Positions 41,986 through 50,061 of a stretch of DNA of 64,000 bases are shown here, piece by piece. A program made the position numbers and the translations under genes. The notes beneath the pieces are model-generated. The model saw nothing but the letters and a program-made list of their open reading frames with translations. It was not told the DNA's origin and did no database searches. Source of the stretch: Nonomuraea guangzhouensis. Its GTDB lineage: Bacteria > Actinomycetota > Actinomycetes > Streptosporangiales > Streptosporangiaceae. The DNA is taken from NCBI RefSeq assembly GCF_019396345.1, contig NZ_JAHKRM010000005.1, forward strand, positions 276,640 to 340,639. The letters are read 5' to 3'. Each line of letters begins with the position of its first letter. Positions within the stretch are counted from its first letter, which is position 1.

Positions 41986-42008
41986 ATTAGGAAGACTCCG
42001 CTCCTAAT
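41986..42008. promoter_or_regulatory. Dyad between epoxide hydrolase and WYL regulator
   Basis: ATTAGGA (41986-41992) and TCCTAAT (42002-42008) are perfect seven-base arms with a nine-base spacer, centred between the two divergent start codons. It is the probable operator of the 42028 regulator. Confidence 0.55.
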
Positions 42009-42027
42009 TGCCGGGCATCCTTGAGAG

Positions 42028-42987
42028 ATGTTGGAAACTTCCGCCCGGCTCCTGCGGCTGCTCTCCCTCCTGCAGACCCCACGCGACTGGACCGGCGCCG
42101 AGCTCGCCGAGCGCCTCGGGGTGAGTGGGCGGACCGTGCGTACCGACGTGGAGCGCCTGCGCAGCCTCGGCTATCCGGTGCTGGCCACGCGCGGTGCCGT
42201 CGGCGGCTACCGCCTCGGCGCCGGCGCGGCTCTGCCGCCGCTGCTGCTCGACGACGAGGAAGCGGTCGCCGTCACGGTCGGCCTGCGGACCTCGGCCGGT
42301 GGCGCCATCGCGGGGATCGAGGAGGCGTCCCTGCGGGCGCTGGCGAAGCTGGAGCAGGTGCTGCCGTCGCGGCTGCGGCGCCGGGTCAGCACCCTGCAGA
42401 CCTACATGGTGCCGGTTCCCCGCGACGACGCCGGGCCCAGCGTCGACCCGTCGATCCTGACCACCCTGACCGCGGTCTGCCGCGACCGGGAACGGCTCCG
42501 GTTCGACTACCACGACCATGACGGTGCGGCCACCGTGCGCGCCGTCGAGCCGTACCGGCTGGTCAACTGGGGTCGCCGCTGGTATCTGCTGGCCTGGGAC
42601 GTCGAGCGGGGCGACTGGCGTACCTTCCGCGTCGACCGGATGCGACCTCGCACCCCGACCGGCCCCCGCTTCCAGCCGCGCGACCTGCCCCACGACGACG
42701 TCGCCGCGTACGTCTCACGCCGGGTCTCCGCCGCCGCCTGGCGCTACCGGGCGCGGGTCACCGTGCACGCGCCGGCCGAGGTCGTCGCCGATCGCATCAG
42801 CCCGGCGGCCGGGACGGTCGAAGGCGTCGACGAACGTACCTGCGTCCTGCACACCGGCGCGGACACGGTCGAGACCCTCGGCGTTTACCTGGGCCTGCTC
42901 GGCGCGGACTTCGACGTCACCGGGCCGCCGGAACTCCTCGCGCACCTGCGCCGTCTCGCCGGCCGGTACACACGCGCGACCGCCTGA
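42028..42987 (+). CDS. HTH regulator with WYL domain (YafY-like)
   Basis: This is a 319-residue regulator. A DeoR-type winged helix occupies residues 1-60 (TGAELAERLGVSGRTVRTDVERLRSLGYPVLATRGAVGGYRLG). The WYL domain follows with RLRFDYHDHDGAATVRAVEPYRLVNWGRRWYLLAWDVERGDWRTFRVDRM, and a WCX-type C-terminus completes it. It is divergent from the epoxide hydrolase, which it probably controls through the ATTAGGA dyad. WYL proteins in this context act as activators or repressors that sense an unknown ligand. Confidence 0.87.
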   Translation: MLETSARLLRLLSLLQTPRDWTGAELAERLGVSGRTVRTDVERLRSLGYPVLATRGAVGGYRLGAGAALPPLLLDDEEAVAVTVGLRTSAGGAIAGIEEASLRALAKLEQVLPSRLRRRVSTLQTYMVPVPRDDAGPSVDPSILTTLTAVCRDRERLRFDYHDHDGAATVRAVEPYRLVNWGRRWYLLAWDVERGDWRTFRVDRMRPRTPTGPRFQPRDLPHDDVAAYVSRRVSAAAWRYRARVTVHAPAEVVADRISPAAGTVEGVDERTCVLHTGADTVETLGVYLGLLGADFDVTGPPELLAHLRRLAGRYTRATA

Positions 42988-43055
42988 TCCTCGCCGGGCG
43001 AAGCTCTTCCAAGCTGGTCACAGCCCTCATCGAAGGGCTGTGACCAGCGACTTGC

Positions 43056-43475
43056 CTAGCGGAGGTACTCGCCGGCGGACTCCACCGTCCGCTTGAAGAT
43101 GCTCAGGCCGTGGTCCATCGCGGCGCCCATCGGAATGGTGAGGTCGTCCGGACGCACGTCGTGGATCCATAGGAACCGGCTGCGGCCGTCCCCGTGCGGG
43201 ACGACCTGCATCGACGCGTTGTCGTGTACCGGCCGCATGGTGTCGCCGATGACGGAGTAGACGAGCCGGCGCGTCTCCTCGTCGAGCGTGATGAGCCGCT
43301 CACGCGCCACGGTTCCGTCGGCGAACGTGACGACCCTGACGTCAGGTTCGCCGAGCCGGCTGTCGGTGACCAGGCCCGGTGCCATCTGGACGGGCCCGTT
43401 GGCGAAGTCGCCGATGATCGCCCACACGTCCGTGGGATCGGCGTCGATGATGATCTCTTTCTGCACGGTGGCCAT
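43056..43475 (-). CDS. SRPBCC (START-like) family protein
   Basis: This is a 139-residue protein with the polyketide-cyclase/dehydrase SRPBCC fold: KEIIIDADPTDVWAIIGDFANGPVQMAPG at the N-terminus, strand ETRRLVYSVIGDTMRPVHDNASMQVV, and a long C-terminal helix. Such proteins bind hydrophobic ligands. GAGGGA lies six bases upstream of ATG 43475, while the longer frame to 43712 is not coding. It is divergent from the CGNR protein across a 7-base inverted repeat. Which ligand it binds is unknown. Confidence 0.8.
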   Translation of the reverse strand: MATVQKEIIIDADPTDVWAIIGDFANGPVQMAPGLVTDSRLGEPDVRVVTFADGTVARERLITLDEETRRLVYSVIGDTMRPVHDNASMQVVPHGDGRSRFLWIHDVRPDDLTIPMGAAMDHGLSIFKRTVESAGEYLR

Positions 43476-43489
43476 GTCTTGTCCCTCTG

Positions 43490-43522
43490 ATCTAACTGAC
43501 GTAGTCGTTACACTGGTTAGAT
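43490..43522. promoter_or_regulatory. Inverted repeat between SRPBCC and CGNR genes
   Basis: ATCTAAC (43490-43496) and GTTAGAT (43516-43522) are perfect arms 19 bases apart. The region could carry both divergent promoters. The CGNR protein is the only DNA-binding candidate next to it. Confidence 0.4.
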
Positions 43523-43559
43523 AACTTACCATCGCCAATAGCCGGTTAGGCTGTCCGGT

Positions 43560-44171
43560 ATGGCGAATGAGCGTGCTGTCGAGCCGCTGCCGGACAACCT
43601 CGAGGCCGGGACGGCGCCTATGCCGCTGCGTGTGATCGAGGAGTTCGTCAACACCCGCCGCAGGGACAGCGACGAGATCGGAACCCCGCGACGGCTTTCG
43701 GAGTGGTTGCACACCCGCGGCCTGATACCTGGCGACGCGGCGGTGAGTGCTGAGCAGCGCGACCGTGCTGAACGGATCCGCGAGGGACTGCGTGCGCTGA
43801 TCGCCGAGAACAATGCCGAGCCGGTCTCGAGCCCGCGTCCGGACGGCCTCAACCCCGCTGCCCGCGCCGAGCTCGCCGAGCTCGCTCGCGACGTCCCGCT
43901 GATGCTCGACGTGACCGTCCTACCGCCCCGGCTGGTGGCCCGCACCCAGGTGCCGGTGGATGCCGCGTTGGCGGGACTGCTCGCCGTCGTCGCCGAGGCC
44001 GTGGCGGCCGGCACGTGGACGCGGCTCAAAGCCTGCCGGGAGCCGAGCTGCCGGTGGGCCTACTACGACCACTCCCGCAATCGGCGCCGGACCTGGTGCT
44101 CCATGGACCTCTGCGGGAACCGCGCCAAAGCCCGAGCCTCCCACCATCGCAAATCCACCGCGCGCCCTTGA
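43560..44171 (+). CDS. CGNR zinc-finger (ABATE-type) regulator
   Basis: This is a 203-residue protein. An N-terminal ABATE-like ligand domain begins LRVIEEFVNTRRRDSDEIGTPRRLSEWLHTRG. The C-terminal CGNR zinc finger reads CREPSCRWAYYDHSRNRRRTWCSMDLCGNRAKA, with four Cys ligands. Family members are probable transcription factors, often beside stress or detoxification genes. A TAGGCT hexamer lies seven bases before the ATG, as for a leaderless mRNA. It is divergent from the SRPBCC gene and is the probable reader of the dyad at 43490-43522. Confidence 0.85.
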   Translation: MANERAVEPLPDNLEAGTAPMPLRVIEEFVNTRRRDSDEIGTPRRLSEWLHTRGLIPGDAAVSAEQRDRAERIREGLRALIAENNAEPVSSPRPDGLNPAARAELAELARDVPLMLDVTVLPPRLVARTQVPVDAALAGLLAVVAEAVAAGTWTRLKACREPSCRWAYYDHSRNRRRTWCSMDLCGNRAKARASHHRKSTARP

Positions 44172-44236
44172 TCATGGAGGCCCCGCGCGGATCAGCGTGG
44201 GCGCGCGGCTGGCCTCCCTTCGCCGAAGACCGGCGC

Positions 44237-44319
44237 CACGCCGCCTGTGGGGCGTGAGATAATTACTCCTACGACGCCCTCTCGGCCTCGGGTCCAGCAC
44301 CCAGGCGAGAGGGTTTTTT
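44237..44319 (+). terminator. Rho-independent terminator with upstream hairpin
   Basis: A first hairpin, CACGCC-8 nt-GGCGTG, lies at 44237-44256. The main stem at 44277-44313 pairs CCCTCTCG with CGAGAGGG, and its loop contains further pairing (CCT/AGG, GGGT/ACCC). Six T residues follow at 44314-44319. It can end transcription from the CGNR gene. The two-hairpin layout 58 bases before the next start could also act as an attenuator. Confidence 0.7.
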
Positions 44320-44377
44320 CATGCCCGCAGTGACGCGTCACCCTGCGCCGGCATGCCACCCGATCAAGGAGCATTCG

Positions 44378-45241
44378 ATGAAGCTCGGTCTGACCTGCCC
44401 ACGTTTCACCTGGCCCGGTGGCGATGCCGCCATCTCCGAGCGGTTCGCGGCCGTCGCCCGCGGTGCCGACGAGGCGGGACTGCACAGTCTGTGGGTGATG
44501 GACCATTTCTTCCAGATCCCCAACTTCGGCGCCGTGGAGGATCCGATGCTGGAGGCGTACGGCGCGCTGTCCTACGCCGCCGCCCTCACCAGCCGGGTCA
44601 CGCTGGGCGCCCTGGTCACCGGCGCCGTCTACCGTGCACCAGGACTGTTGGTGAAGCAGGTCAGCACCCTGGACGCCCTCTCCGGCGGTCGCGCCGTCCT
44701 CGGCATCGGCGCCGGCTGGTACGAGGCGGAGGCCCGCGGGCTCGGCCTGCGTTTCCCTTCGCTGGCCGAGCGGTTCGAGCGACTGGAGGAGACGCTCCAG
44801 ATCGCCCGGCAGATGTGGAGCGAGGACGACAAGCCCTACGAGGGCCGGCATTACCGGCTGGAACGTACGCTCAACTCCCCGCAGGCGCGTCCGCCGATTC
44901 TCATCGGCGGCAGCGGGGAGAAGAAGACGCTCCGGCTGGTCGCCGAGTACGCCGACGCCTGTAACTTCCTGGACGGCGCCGACGTACGGCACAAGCTCGG
45001 CGTGCTGCGCGCTCACTGCGAGCGGCTGGGCCGGCCCTACGAGGAGATCGAGAAGACCCTCCACCTGCGGGTGCCCGACGGGCAGAGCATCGAGGAGAGC
45101 GTCCAGCGCTGCGGCGACCTCGCCGCTCTGGGCATCGACCATGTCATCGTCGCCGTCCCCGATGCCGCCGCCGACTCCTCACTCGCGCACCTGGCCGAAC
45201 TCGCCACGCGGATCTCCACCATCACCCCAGCGGGGCGCTGA
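44378..45241 (+). CDS. LLM-class F420-dependent oxidoreductase
   Basis: This is a 287-residue luciferase-like protein: DEAGLHSLWVMDHFFQIP, KQVSTLDALSGGRAVLGIGAGWYEAEARGLG, PPILIGGSGEKKTLRLVAEYADACNF. The motif order is that of the F420-dependent TIGR03560 group. ATG 44378 has AGGAG near it; the upstream extension to 44321 overlaps the terminator region. It follows a strong intrinsic terminator and is convergent with the response regulator, so it is probably monocistronic. The substrate is unknown. Confidence 0.86.
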   Translation: MKLGLTCPRFTWPGGDAAISERFAAVARGADEAGLHSLWVMDHFFQIPNFGAVEDPMLEAYGALSYAAALTSRVTLGALVTGAVYRAPGLLVKQVSTLDALSGGRAVLGIGAGWYEAEARGLGLRFPSLAERFERLEETLQIARQMWSEDDKPYEGRHYRLERTLNSPQARPPILIGGSGEKKTLRLVAEYADACNFLDGADVRHKLGVLRAHCERLGRPYEEIEKTLHLRVPDGQSIEESVQRCGDLAALGIDHVIVAVPDAAADSSLAHLAELATRISTITPAGR

Positions 45242-45256
45242 CCGCGAGCGCCTGCC

Positions 45257-45901
45257 TCAGTCTCGGTTGCTGGGCCTGAGCAGGCCGTTCTCGTACGCCG
45301 CCGCGACCGCGGCCGCTCGGTCGTTCACCTTGAGCTTGGCGAAGATATGCAGCAGATGCGTCTTCACCGTCGCCTCGGTGATGAACAGTTTGGCGGCGAT
45401 CTCGCGATTGGTGGCGCCCCGGGCGATGAGCCCGAGCAGTTCGAGTTCGCGGCGGCTCAGCGGCTGCTGTCGCGGCGGCTGCGCTCGGGGCGTCAGCACG
45501 CCGGCCACGGAAGGGGACAGCACCGTCTCACCGCGCGCCGCCGCCCGTACGGCCTCGCGCAGCTCGGTGCGGGGGGTGTCCTTGAGCAGATAGCCGGTGG
45601 CGCCCTCCCGCATCGCGGGCAGGACGTCGGCGTCGTCGTCGAAGGTGGTCAGCACCAGGACGCGGACGGCGGGCGCCTGTTCGCGTAGCCGCCGGATGAC
45701 CTCGGCGCCGCCCATCTTCGGCATGCGCAGATCCATGAGCACGACGTCGGGGTCGGTCCGCATGGCCACGACGAGCGCCTCCGGCCCGTCGGCTGCCTCG
45801 CCGACGACGTCGAAGGCGTCGTCATCGGCGAAGATCCCGCGCAGCCCGTCACGGACGACCGGGTGGTCATCCACGATGATCAGGCGAATGGGCGGGTTCA
45901 T
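45257..45901 (-). CDS. NarL/FixJ-type response regulator
   Basis: This is a 214-residue regulator. The receiver domain has the acidic pair Asp11/Asp12 in IVDDHPVVRDGL and the phosphoacceptor Asp57 in VVLMDLRMPKMGG. The C-terminal LuxR-type HTH reads LSRRELELLGLIARGATNREIAAKLFITEATVKTHLLHIFAKL. It overlaps the sensor kinase stop by four bases, so the pair is translationally coupled. No target gene is obvious; it may control its own operon or the S9 peptidase region. Confidence 0.92.
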   Translation of the reverse strand: MNPPIRLIIVDDHPVVRDGLRGIFADDDAFDVVGEAADGPEALVVAMRTDPDVVLMDLRMPKMGGAEVIRRLREQAPAVRVLVLTTFDDDADVLPAMREGATGYLLKDTPRTELREAVRAAARGETVLSPSVAGVLTPRAQPPRQQPLSRRELELLGLIARGATNREIAAKLFITEATVKTHLLHIFAKLKVNDRAAAVAAAYENGLLRPSNRD

Positions 45902-47094
45902 GAGGCCTCCGCGGGAATCGCCGGAACGGTGGCGGAGATCCCCGTCCCCTGGCCGGGGGCCGTCTCGACCTGGAAGTCACCGGCCAGCCGGGTGACCCGT
46001 TGCCTCATGGAGATGAGCCCGAACCCGCCCTCCTTCGAGGTGCCAGGGGTGAAGCCGGAGCCGTCGTCCCGTACGTCCAGCACCACCACATCCTCCATGT
46101 ACGACAAGGTGAGACCGACCCGGCCGGCCGAGGCGTGCTTGCCGACGTTGGCCAGCGCTTCCTGCGCCACCCGCAGCAAGGTGAGCTCCACCTCCGCGTG
46201 CAGCGGCAGCGGGTCACCGGTGACCGACACGAGGACGGGCACGCCGGTGGTCCGCGTCCATTTCGCCGCGACGTCGTCCAGGGCGGCGGCGAGCTGAGCC
46301 TCGCCCAGCGACGCCGGACGCAGCGCCTGAACCGAGCGGCGGGCCTCGTTCAGGCTCTCTCTGGCCATGGTGCGCACCGTGTCCAGGCGCGAGCGGGCGG
46401 CGGGTACGTCCTCGATCACCCGGTCGGCGGCTTCGAGCTGGGTGAGGATGGCGGTCAGCCCCTGCGCGAGGGTGTCGTGGATCTCCCTGGCCATCCGCTG
46501 CCGCTCCCCCAGCACGCCCGCCTCACGAGCCCGGATCAGGAGCTGGGCCTGCAGGCCGGCGTTCTCCTCGGCGAGCGCGGCCAGCTTGGCGCCGGTCTCC
46601 TCCAGTTGCGCGATCATCACCTTGCGCTGCTCGTTCTGCGTGGAGATGGTGCGGTTCAGCAGGCCGGCCGCGGAGGCGACCAGCACCGCGACGAGGAAGG
46701 AGAAGATCAGCTCGCTCGGGGTCCGCCCGCGTCCGGCGACCAGCACGGCGGCCGTCGCGACCACCCCCGCGTACGCCCACCACCCGGGCAGCACGCTGAA
46801 CGCCTGGATGAAGGCGCCGACACCGGTCACGAAGAACAGCGAGTCGATGCCGACCAGCACCGCGATGATGGCGAGCAGCACGACGAAGTAGCCGATCCCC
46901 GCCGCCGGCCGCTCGATCCGGGCGAAGCGCGAGGCGACCATGAACCAGTGCCACACCGCGGCGAACAACGCCAGGACCAGCACCTCCGGCCGCCACTCCC
47001 GCAGCAGGGAGAACACCGCCGGAAGCAGGATGAACAGGTATGGCAGAGCTGACGAGGCCCGATCCCAGCGCCAGAGCCAGGAGCCGGTCACCAC
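45898..47094 (-). CDS. Sensor histidine kinase (NarL-partner, HisKA_3)
   Basis: The 398-residue membrane kinase has about five or six N-terminal hydrophobic segments up to residue 145 with short loops and no large extracellular domain, so it may sense membrane state. A coiled coil follows near 155-195. The dimerisation/phosphoacceptor box reads ERQRMAREIHDTLAQG with His206, and the C-terminal ATPase has DVRDDGSGF. The GTG start at 47094 or the next GTG at 47091 has no clear ribosome site. It is first in the operon with its regulator. The stimulus is unknown. Confidence 0.9.
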   Translation of the reverse strand: MVTGSWLWRWDRASSALPYLFILLPAVFSLLREWRPEVLVLALFAAVWHWFMVASRFARIERPAAGIGYFVVLLAIIAVLVGIDSLFFVTGVGAFIQAFSVLPGWWAYAGVVATAAVLVAGRGRTPSELIFSFLVAVLVASAAGLLNRTISTQNEQRKVMIAQLEETGAKLAALAEENAGLQAQLLIRAREAGVLGERQRMAREIHDTLAQGLTAILTQLEAADRVIEDVPAARSRLDTVRTMARESLNEARRSVQALRPASLGEAQLAAALDDVAAKWTRTTGVPVLVSVTGDPLPLHAEVELTLLRVAQEALANVGKHASAGRVGLTLSYMEDVVVLDVRDDGSGFTPGTSKEGGFGLISMRQRVTRLAGDFQVETAPGQGTGISATVPAIPAEAS

Positions 47095-47151
47095 AGGGAC
47101 GCCCGGTCGGCGACGACGGATAACGCGACCATGATTCTCAGGGTAACGAGC

Positions 47152-47182
47152 TTGAACCTCCCGTGGCGGGAGGTCTTACCGT
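47152..47182 (+). promoter_or_regulatory. MerR-type promoter with 19-bp spacer and operator
   Basis: TTGAAC (47152-47157) and TACCGT (47177-47182) are 19 bases apart, the long spacing characteristic of MerR-activated promoters. The spacer holds the perfect dyad ACCTCCCG-TGG-CGGGAGGT (47156-47174). The regulator's ATG at 47190 lies seven bases past the -10. Confidence 0.75.
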
Positions 47183-47189
47183 CGGGTCC

Positions 47190-48002
47190 ATGACCGGAAA
47201 CGACGGCGACGAGCGTCGATGGACCATCGGGGAGCTGGCCAAGGCCACCGGTGTCACCATCCGCACGCTCTACCACTATGACGAGATCGGCCTGGTCCAG
47301 GCCGGCGAGCGGACCGCGTCGGGCCACCGCCGCTACACCGGGGCCGACCTGCGGCAGCTGTATCGCGTACGCGCCCTGCGCGGGCTGGGACTGTCGCTGG
47401 AGGAGATCGCGAACGTCCTCGCGCGGCCGGTGGACGACCTGACGGCCATGCGCGGCCTGCTCGCCGCCCAGCTCGCCGAACTGGACCTGCAAACCGCCCG
47501 GATAGGGCAGCTGAAGCAGCGGCTCGACGGGCTGGTGGGGCTGCTCGACCAATCGGTCATGCCCGACCCCGAGCAGTTCATGACCACCCTCGAAATGATC
47601 TCGGTGTACGAGAGCTACTTCGGCCAGGAGGTACGAGACGACCTGGCCAAACGCCGGATGCAGCTCGGTGCGGACGCGCTGGAGCGCTTCCGGGCCGAGT
47701 GGCTCGTCCTCCTCCGGGAGGCCCGGGAACACATGCTGGCGGACACCCCCGTCGACGACCCGCGGGTGCGGGAAGTGGCCACGCGCTGGGAGGCGTTGGC
47801 GACCGCGCTCCAGAGCGGTGACCAACAGGTCGACCAGCGGACCCAGGCCGCCGGAATGGCCTTCTGGCGCGACAACAGCGCCGGGATCAGCGAGGAGATC
47901 AGCCGCCAGATCGACTGGCTGGACGCGGGCGACCTGCCCGCCATCATGACCTACTTCGAGCGCGTCCGGAAAGCGCGCGACGAGCACGAATCAGGAGCGT
48001 GA
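47190..48002 (+). CDS. MerR family regulator, possibly TipAS-like effector domain
   Basis: This is a 270-residue regulator. The winged HTH is WTIGELAKATGVTIRTLYHYDEIGLVQAGERTASGHRRYTGADLRQLYRVRALRGLGLSLEEIANVL (about residues 12-75). A coiled-coil linker follows, then a helical C-terminus resembling antibiotic-recognition domains, though that assignment is weak. ATG 47190 is fixed by the MerR-type promoter seven bases upstream; the frame's earlier start would lie inside the operator. The S9 peptidase gene starts seven bases after its stop, so it probably activates a regulator-peptidase operon. Confidence 0.87.
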   Translation: MTGNDGDERRWTIGELAKATGVTIRTLYHYDEIGLVQAGERTASGHRRYTGADLRQLYRVRALRGLGLSLEEIANVLARPVDDLTAMRGLLAAQLAELDLQTARIGQLKQRLDGLVGLLDQSVMPDPEQFMTTLEMISVYESYFGQEVRDDLAKRRMQLGADALERFRAEWLVLLREAREHMLADTPVDDPRVREVATRWEALATALQSGDQQVDQRTQAAGMAFWRDNSAGISEEISRQIDWLDAGDLPAIMTYFERVRKARDEHESGA

Positions 48003-48009
48003 CGCGAGG

Positions 48010-50061
48010 ATGCGCTATCCCGAGGCACCGGTACGGCCGGAGCACAACGAGGTCGGTGGGCTGGTCTTCGACGACCCCTACCAATGGCTGGAGGAGGACG
48101 ACGGGGAGGGCGTGACGGCCTGGCAGCGGGCCCAGGACGAGCTGGCCCGGTCCTACGTGCACGGCTGGCCGCACCATGAGGCGCTCGCGGCCCGCGTCGG
48201 GGACCTGGTCGAGCAGATGGACGCCCGCAACCTGGTGGTGCCGGTGCGATACGGGCCGCGGTGGTTCCGCGGTCGTATCCCCGCCGGCCAGGACCTGATG
48301 GTGTTCGAGACGGCCGACGCTCCCATCGGTCCATGGCGCATGGTGATCGACCTCAACGAGCTGTCCGCCGGTTCGCCGCTGCGGATGAGCCCGCAGCCCT
48401 CGCCCGACGGCAGCCTGCTGGCGTACTCCCTGGACGCGGGCGGCCAGGAGTTGCCGGTGCTCAAGGTGATCGAGATCGACACCGGGAAGGTGTTGCTGGA
48501 CGGCGTACCGCAGCAGCGACCGGGCCTGGTGGCCTGGCTCCCGGACGGCAGCGGCTTCTTCTACATGGCCAACGAGGCAGGAGCGACGGCGTTACGGTGG
48601 CGGCTGTTCTTCCACCGGCTGGGGGAGCCGGCGGCCACCGAGCCTGAGCCGTTGGACATCCCGCACATGTTCGCCATCCCCAAGATCTCCCGGGACGGTC
48701 GCTGGGCGCTGCTCCAGGTCGACCATCTGCGGCCCCGGCCGCACTTCATCGCCCGCCTGGACGAGCCGTGGGAGTGGCGCGAGTTCATCACCGACGCCGA
48801 GCACCTGTACAAAGGCGTCCTCGTCGACGACTCCTACGTGGCCGTCACCACGGCGGGCGCCCCGCGCGGTCGCCTGGTCCGCATCCCGCTGGACAGCCCC
48901 GGCGACCCCGCCACCTGGACCGAGCTGGTGCCCGGCGGCGACGCCGTACTCACCGGTGTGACCCTGGCCGGCGACCGGCTGGTGCTCGGGGAGCTGGTGG
49001 ACACCGTCTCCCGGATCCGGATCCTCGGCCTGGACGGCGCGGACCTCGGGGAGGTCCCGCTGCCCGGCCAGGGCTCGGTCAGCTCCATCGCCCAGGGAGT
49101 CGTCGCGCTGGGCGTGATGGACCAGGTGGTGGGCTGCGAGGACGCGATCACCTTCGGCTACACCTCCTACACCCAGTCCCCCACGGTCTACCACTATGGG
49201 CTGGAATCGGGGACGCTGACCGCCCTGCAAGGGTCGGGCCACACCCTGACCGGGATGGTCACCACCCGCGTGTGGGCCACGTCGGCGGACGGCACCCGCG
49301 TGCCCTGCACCCTGGTCCACCGCGCCGACCTGGACCGTTCACGTCCGCAGCCGACCCTGATCCAGGGGTACGGCGGCTTCAACGTCGCCGTACTGGCCTC
49401 CTACCTCGGCCCTTTGGCGGCGTTCGTGGAGGCGGGCGGGATCTACGCGCACGCCCACGTACGGGGCGGCGGGGAGTTCGGCCTCGAATGGTGGGAGGGC
49501 GGGCGGCTGCACGCCAAGCAGAACACCTTCGACGACCTGTACGCGATCGCCGAGCAGCTGATCGCCGACGGAGTCACCACGCCCGACCGGCTGGCGATCC
49601 AGGGCGCCTCGAACGGCGGCCTGCTCACCGGCGCGGCCGTGACCCAACGGCCCGAGCTGTGGCGGGCGGTCGTCTGCGGCGCCCCCAAACTGGACCTGAT
49701 GCGCGTCGCCCGCGATCCGGTGGGCACCGCCGCCACCCTCTCCGAGTACGGCAATCCCCAAGACCCGGCCGACGCGCCCGTGCTCATGGCCTACTCCCCG
49801 TACCACAACGTGCAACCAGGCACGGCCTACCCGGCGATCCTGCTGGACGCGGGCGCCAACGACCCCCGCTGCCCCGCCTGGCACTCCCGCAAGTTCGCCG
49901 CCAGGACGCAGGCCGCCACCACCTCCGCCCACCCCATCCTGTTGCGCGTCTGGTCCGACGCGGGACACGGTGGGACGAGCTGGAGCACGATCGTTCAGCA
50001 GCAGAGCTTCTGGCTGGCGTTCGTCATGCGGGAACTGGGGCTCACGGTCGAATCCCCTTAG
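48010..50061 (+). CDS. S9 family prolyl oligopeptidase-type serine peptidase
   Basis: This 683-residue soluble enzyme has the family's two-part design. After an N-terminal arm (DPYQWLEEDDGEGVTAWQRAQDEL) come an irregular beta-propeller and a C-terminal alpha/beta hydrolase. The triad is visible as Ser534 in GASNGGLLTG, Asp618 in NDPRC and His653 in DAGHGG. Length is normal for the family, about 680-720 residues. It lacks a signal peptide, so it cleaves short peptides in the cytoplasm. It is cotranscribed with the MerR gene and overlaps the opposing phosphatase by 20 bases. Peptide-antibiotic inactivation is one possibility, but is unproven. Confidence 0.9.
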   Translation: MRYPEAPVRPEHNEVGGLVFDDPYQWLEEDDGEGVTAWQRAQDELARSYVHGWPHHEALAARVGDLVEQMDARNLVVPVRYGPRWFRGRIPAGQDLMVFETADAPIGPWRMVIDLNELSAGSPLRMSPQPSPDGSLLAYSLDAGGQELPVLKVIEIDTGKVLLDGVPQQRPGLVAWLPDGSGFFYMANEAGATALRWRLFFHRLGEPAATEPEPLDIPHMFAIPKISRDGRWALLQVDHLRPRPHFIARLDEPWEWREFITDAEHLYKGVLVDDSYVAVTTAGAPRGRLVRIPLDSPGDPATWTELVPGGDAVLTGVTLAGDRLVLGELVDTVSRIRILGLDGADLGEVPLPGQGSVSSIAQGVVALGVMDQVVGCEDAITFGYTSYTQSPTVYHYGLESGTLTALQGSGHTLTGMVTTRVWATSADGTRVPCTLVHRADLDRSRPQPTLIQGYGGFNVAVLASYLGPLAAFVEAGGIYAHAHVRGGGEFGLEWWEGGRLHAKQNTFDDLYAIAEQLIADGVTTPDRLAIQGASNGGLLTGAAVTQRPELWRAVVCGAPKLDLMRVARDPVGTAATLSEYGNPQDPADAPVLMAYSPYHNVQPGTAYPAILLDAGANDPRCPAWHSRKFAARTQAATTSAHPILLRVWSDAGHGGTSWSTIVQQQSFWLAFVMRELGLTVESP

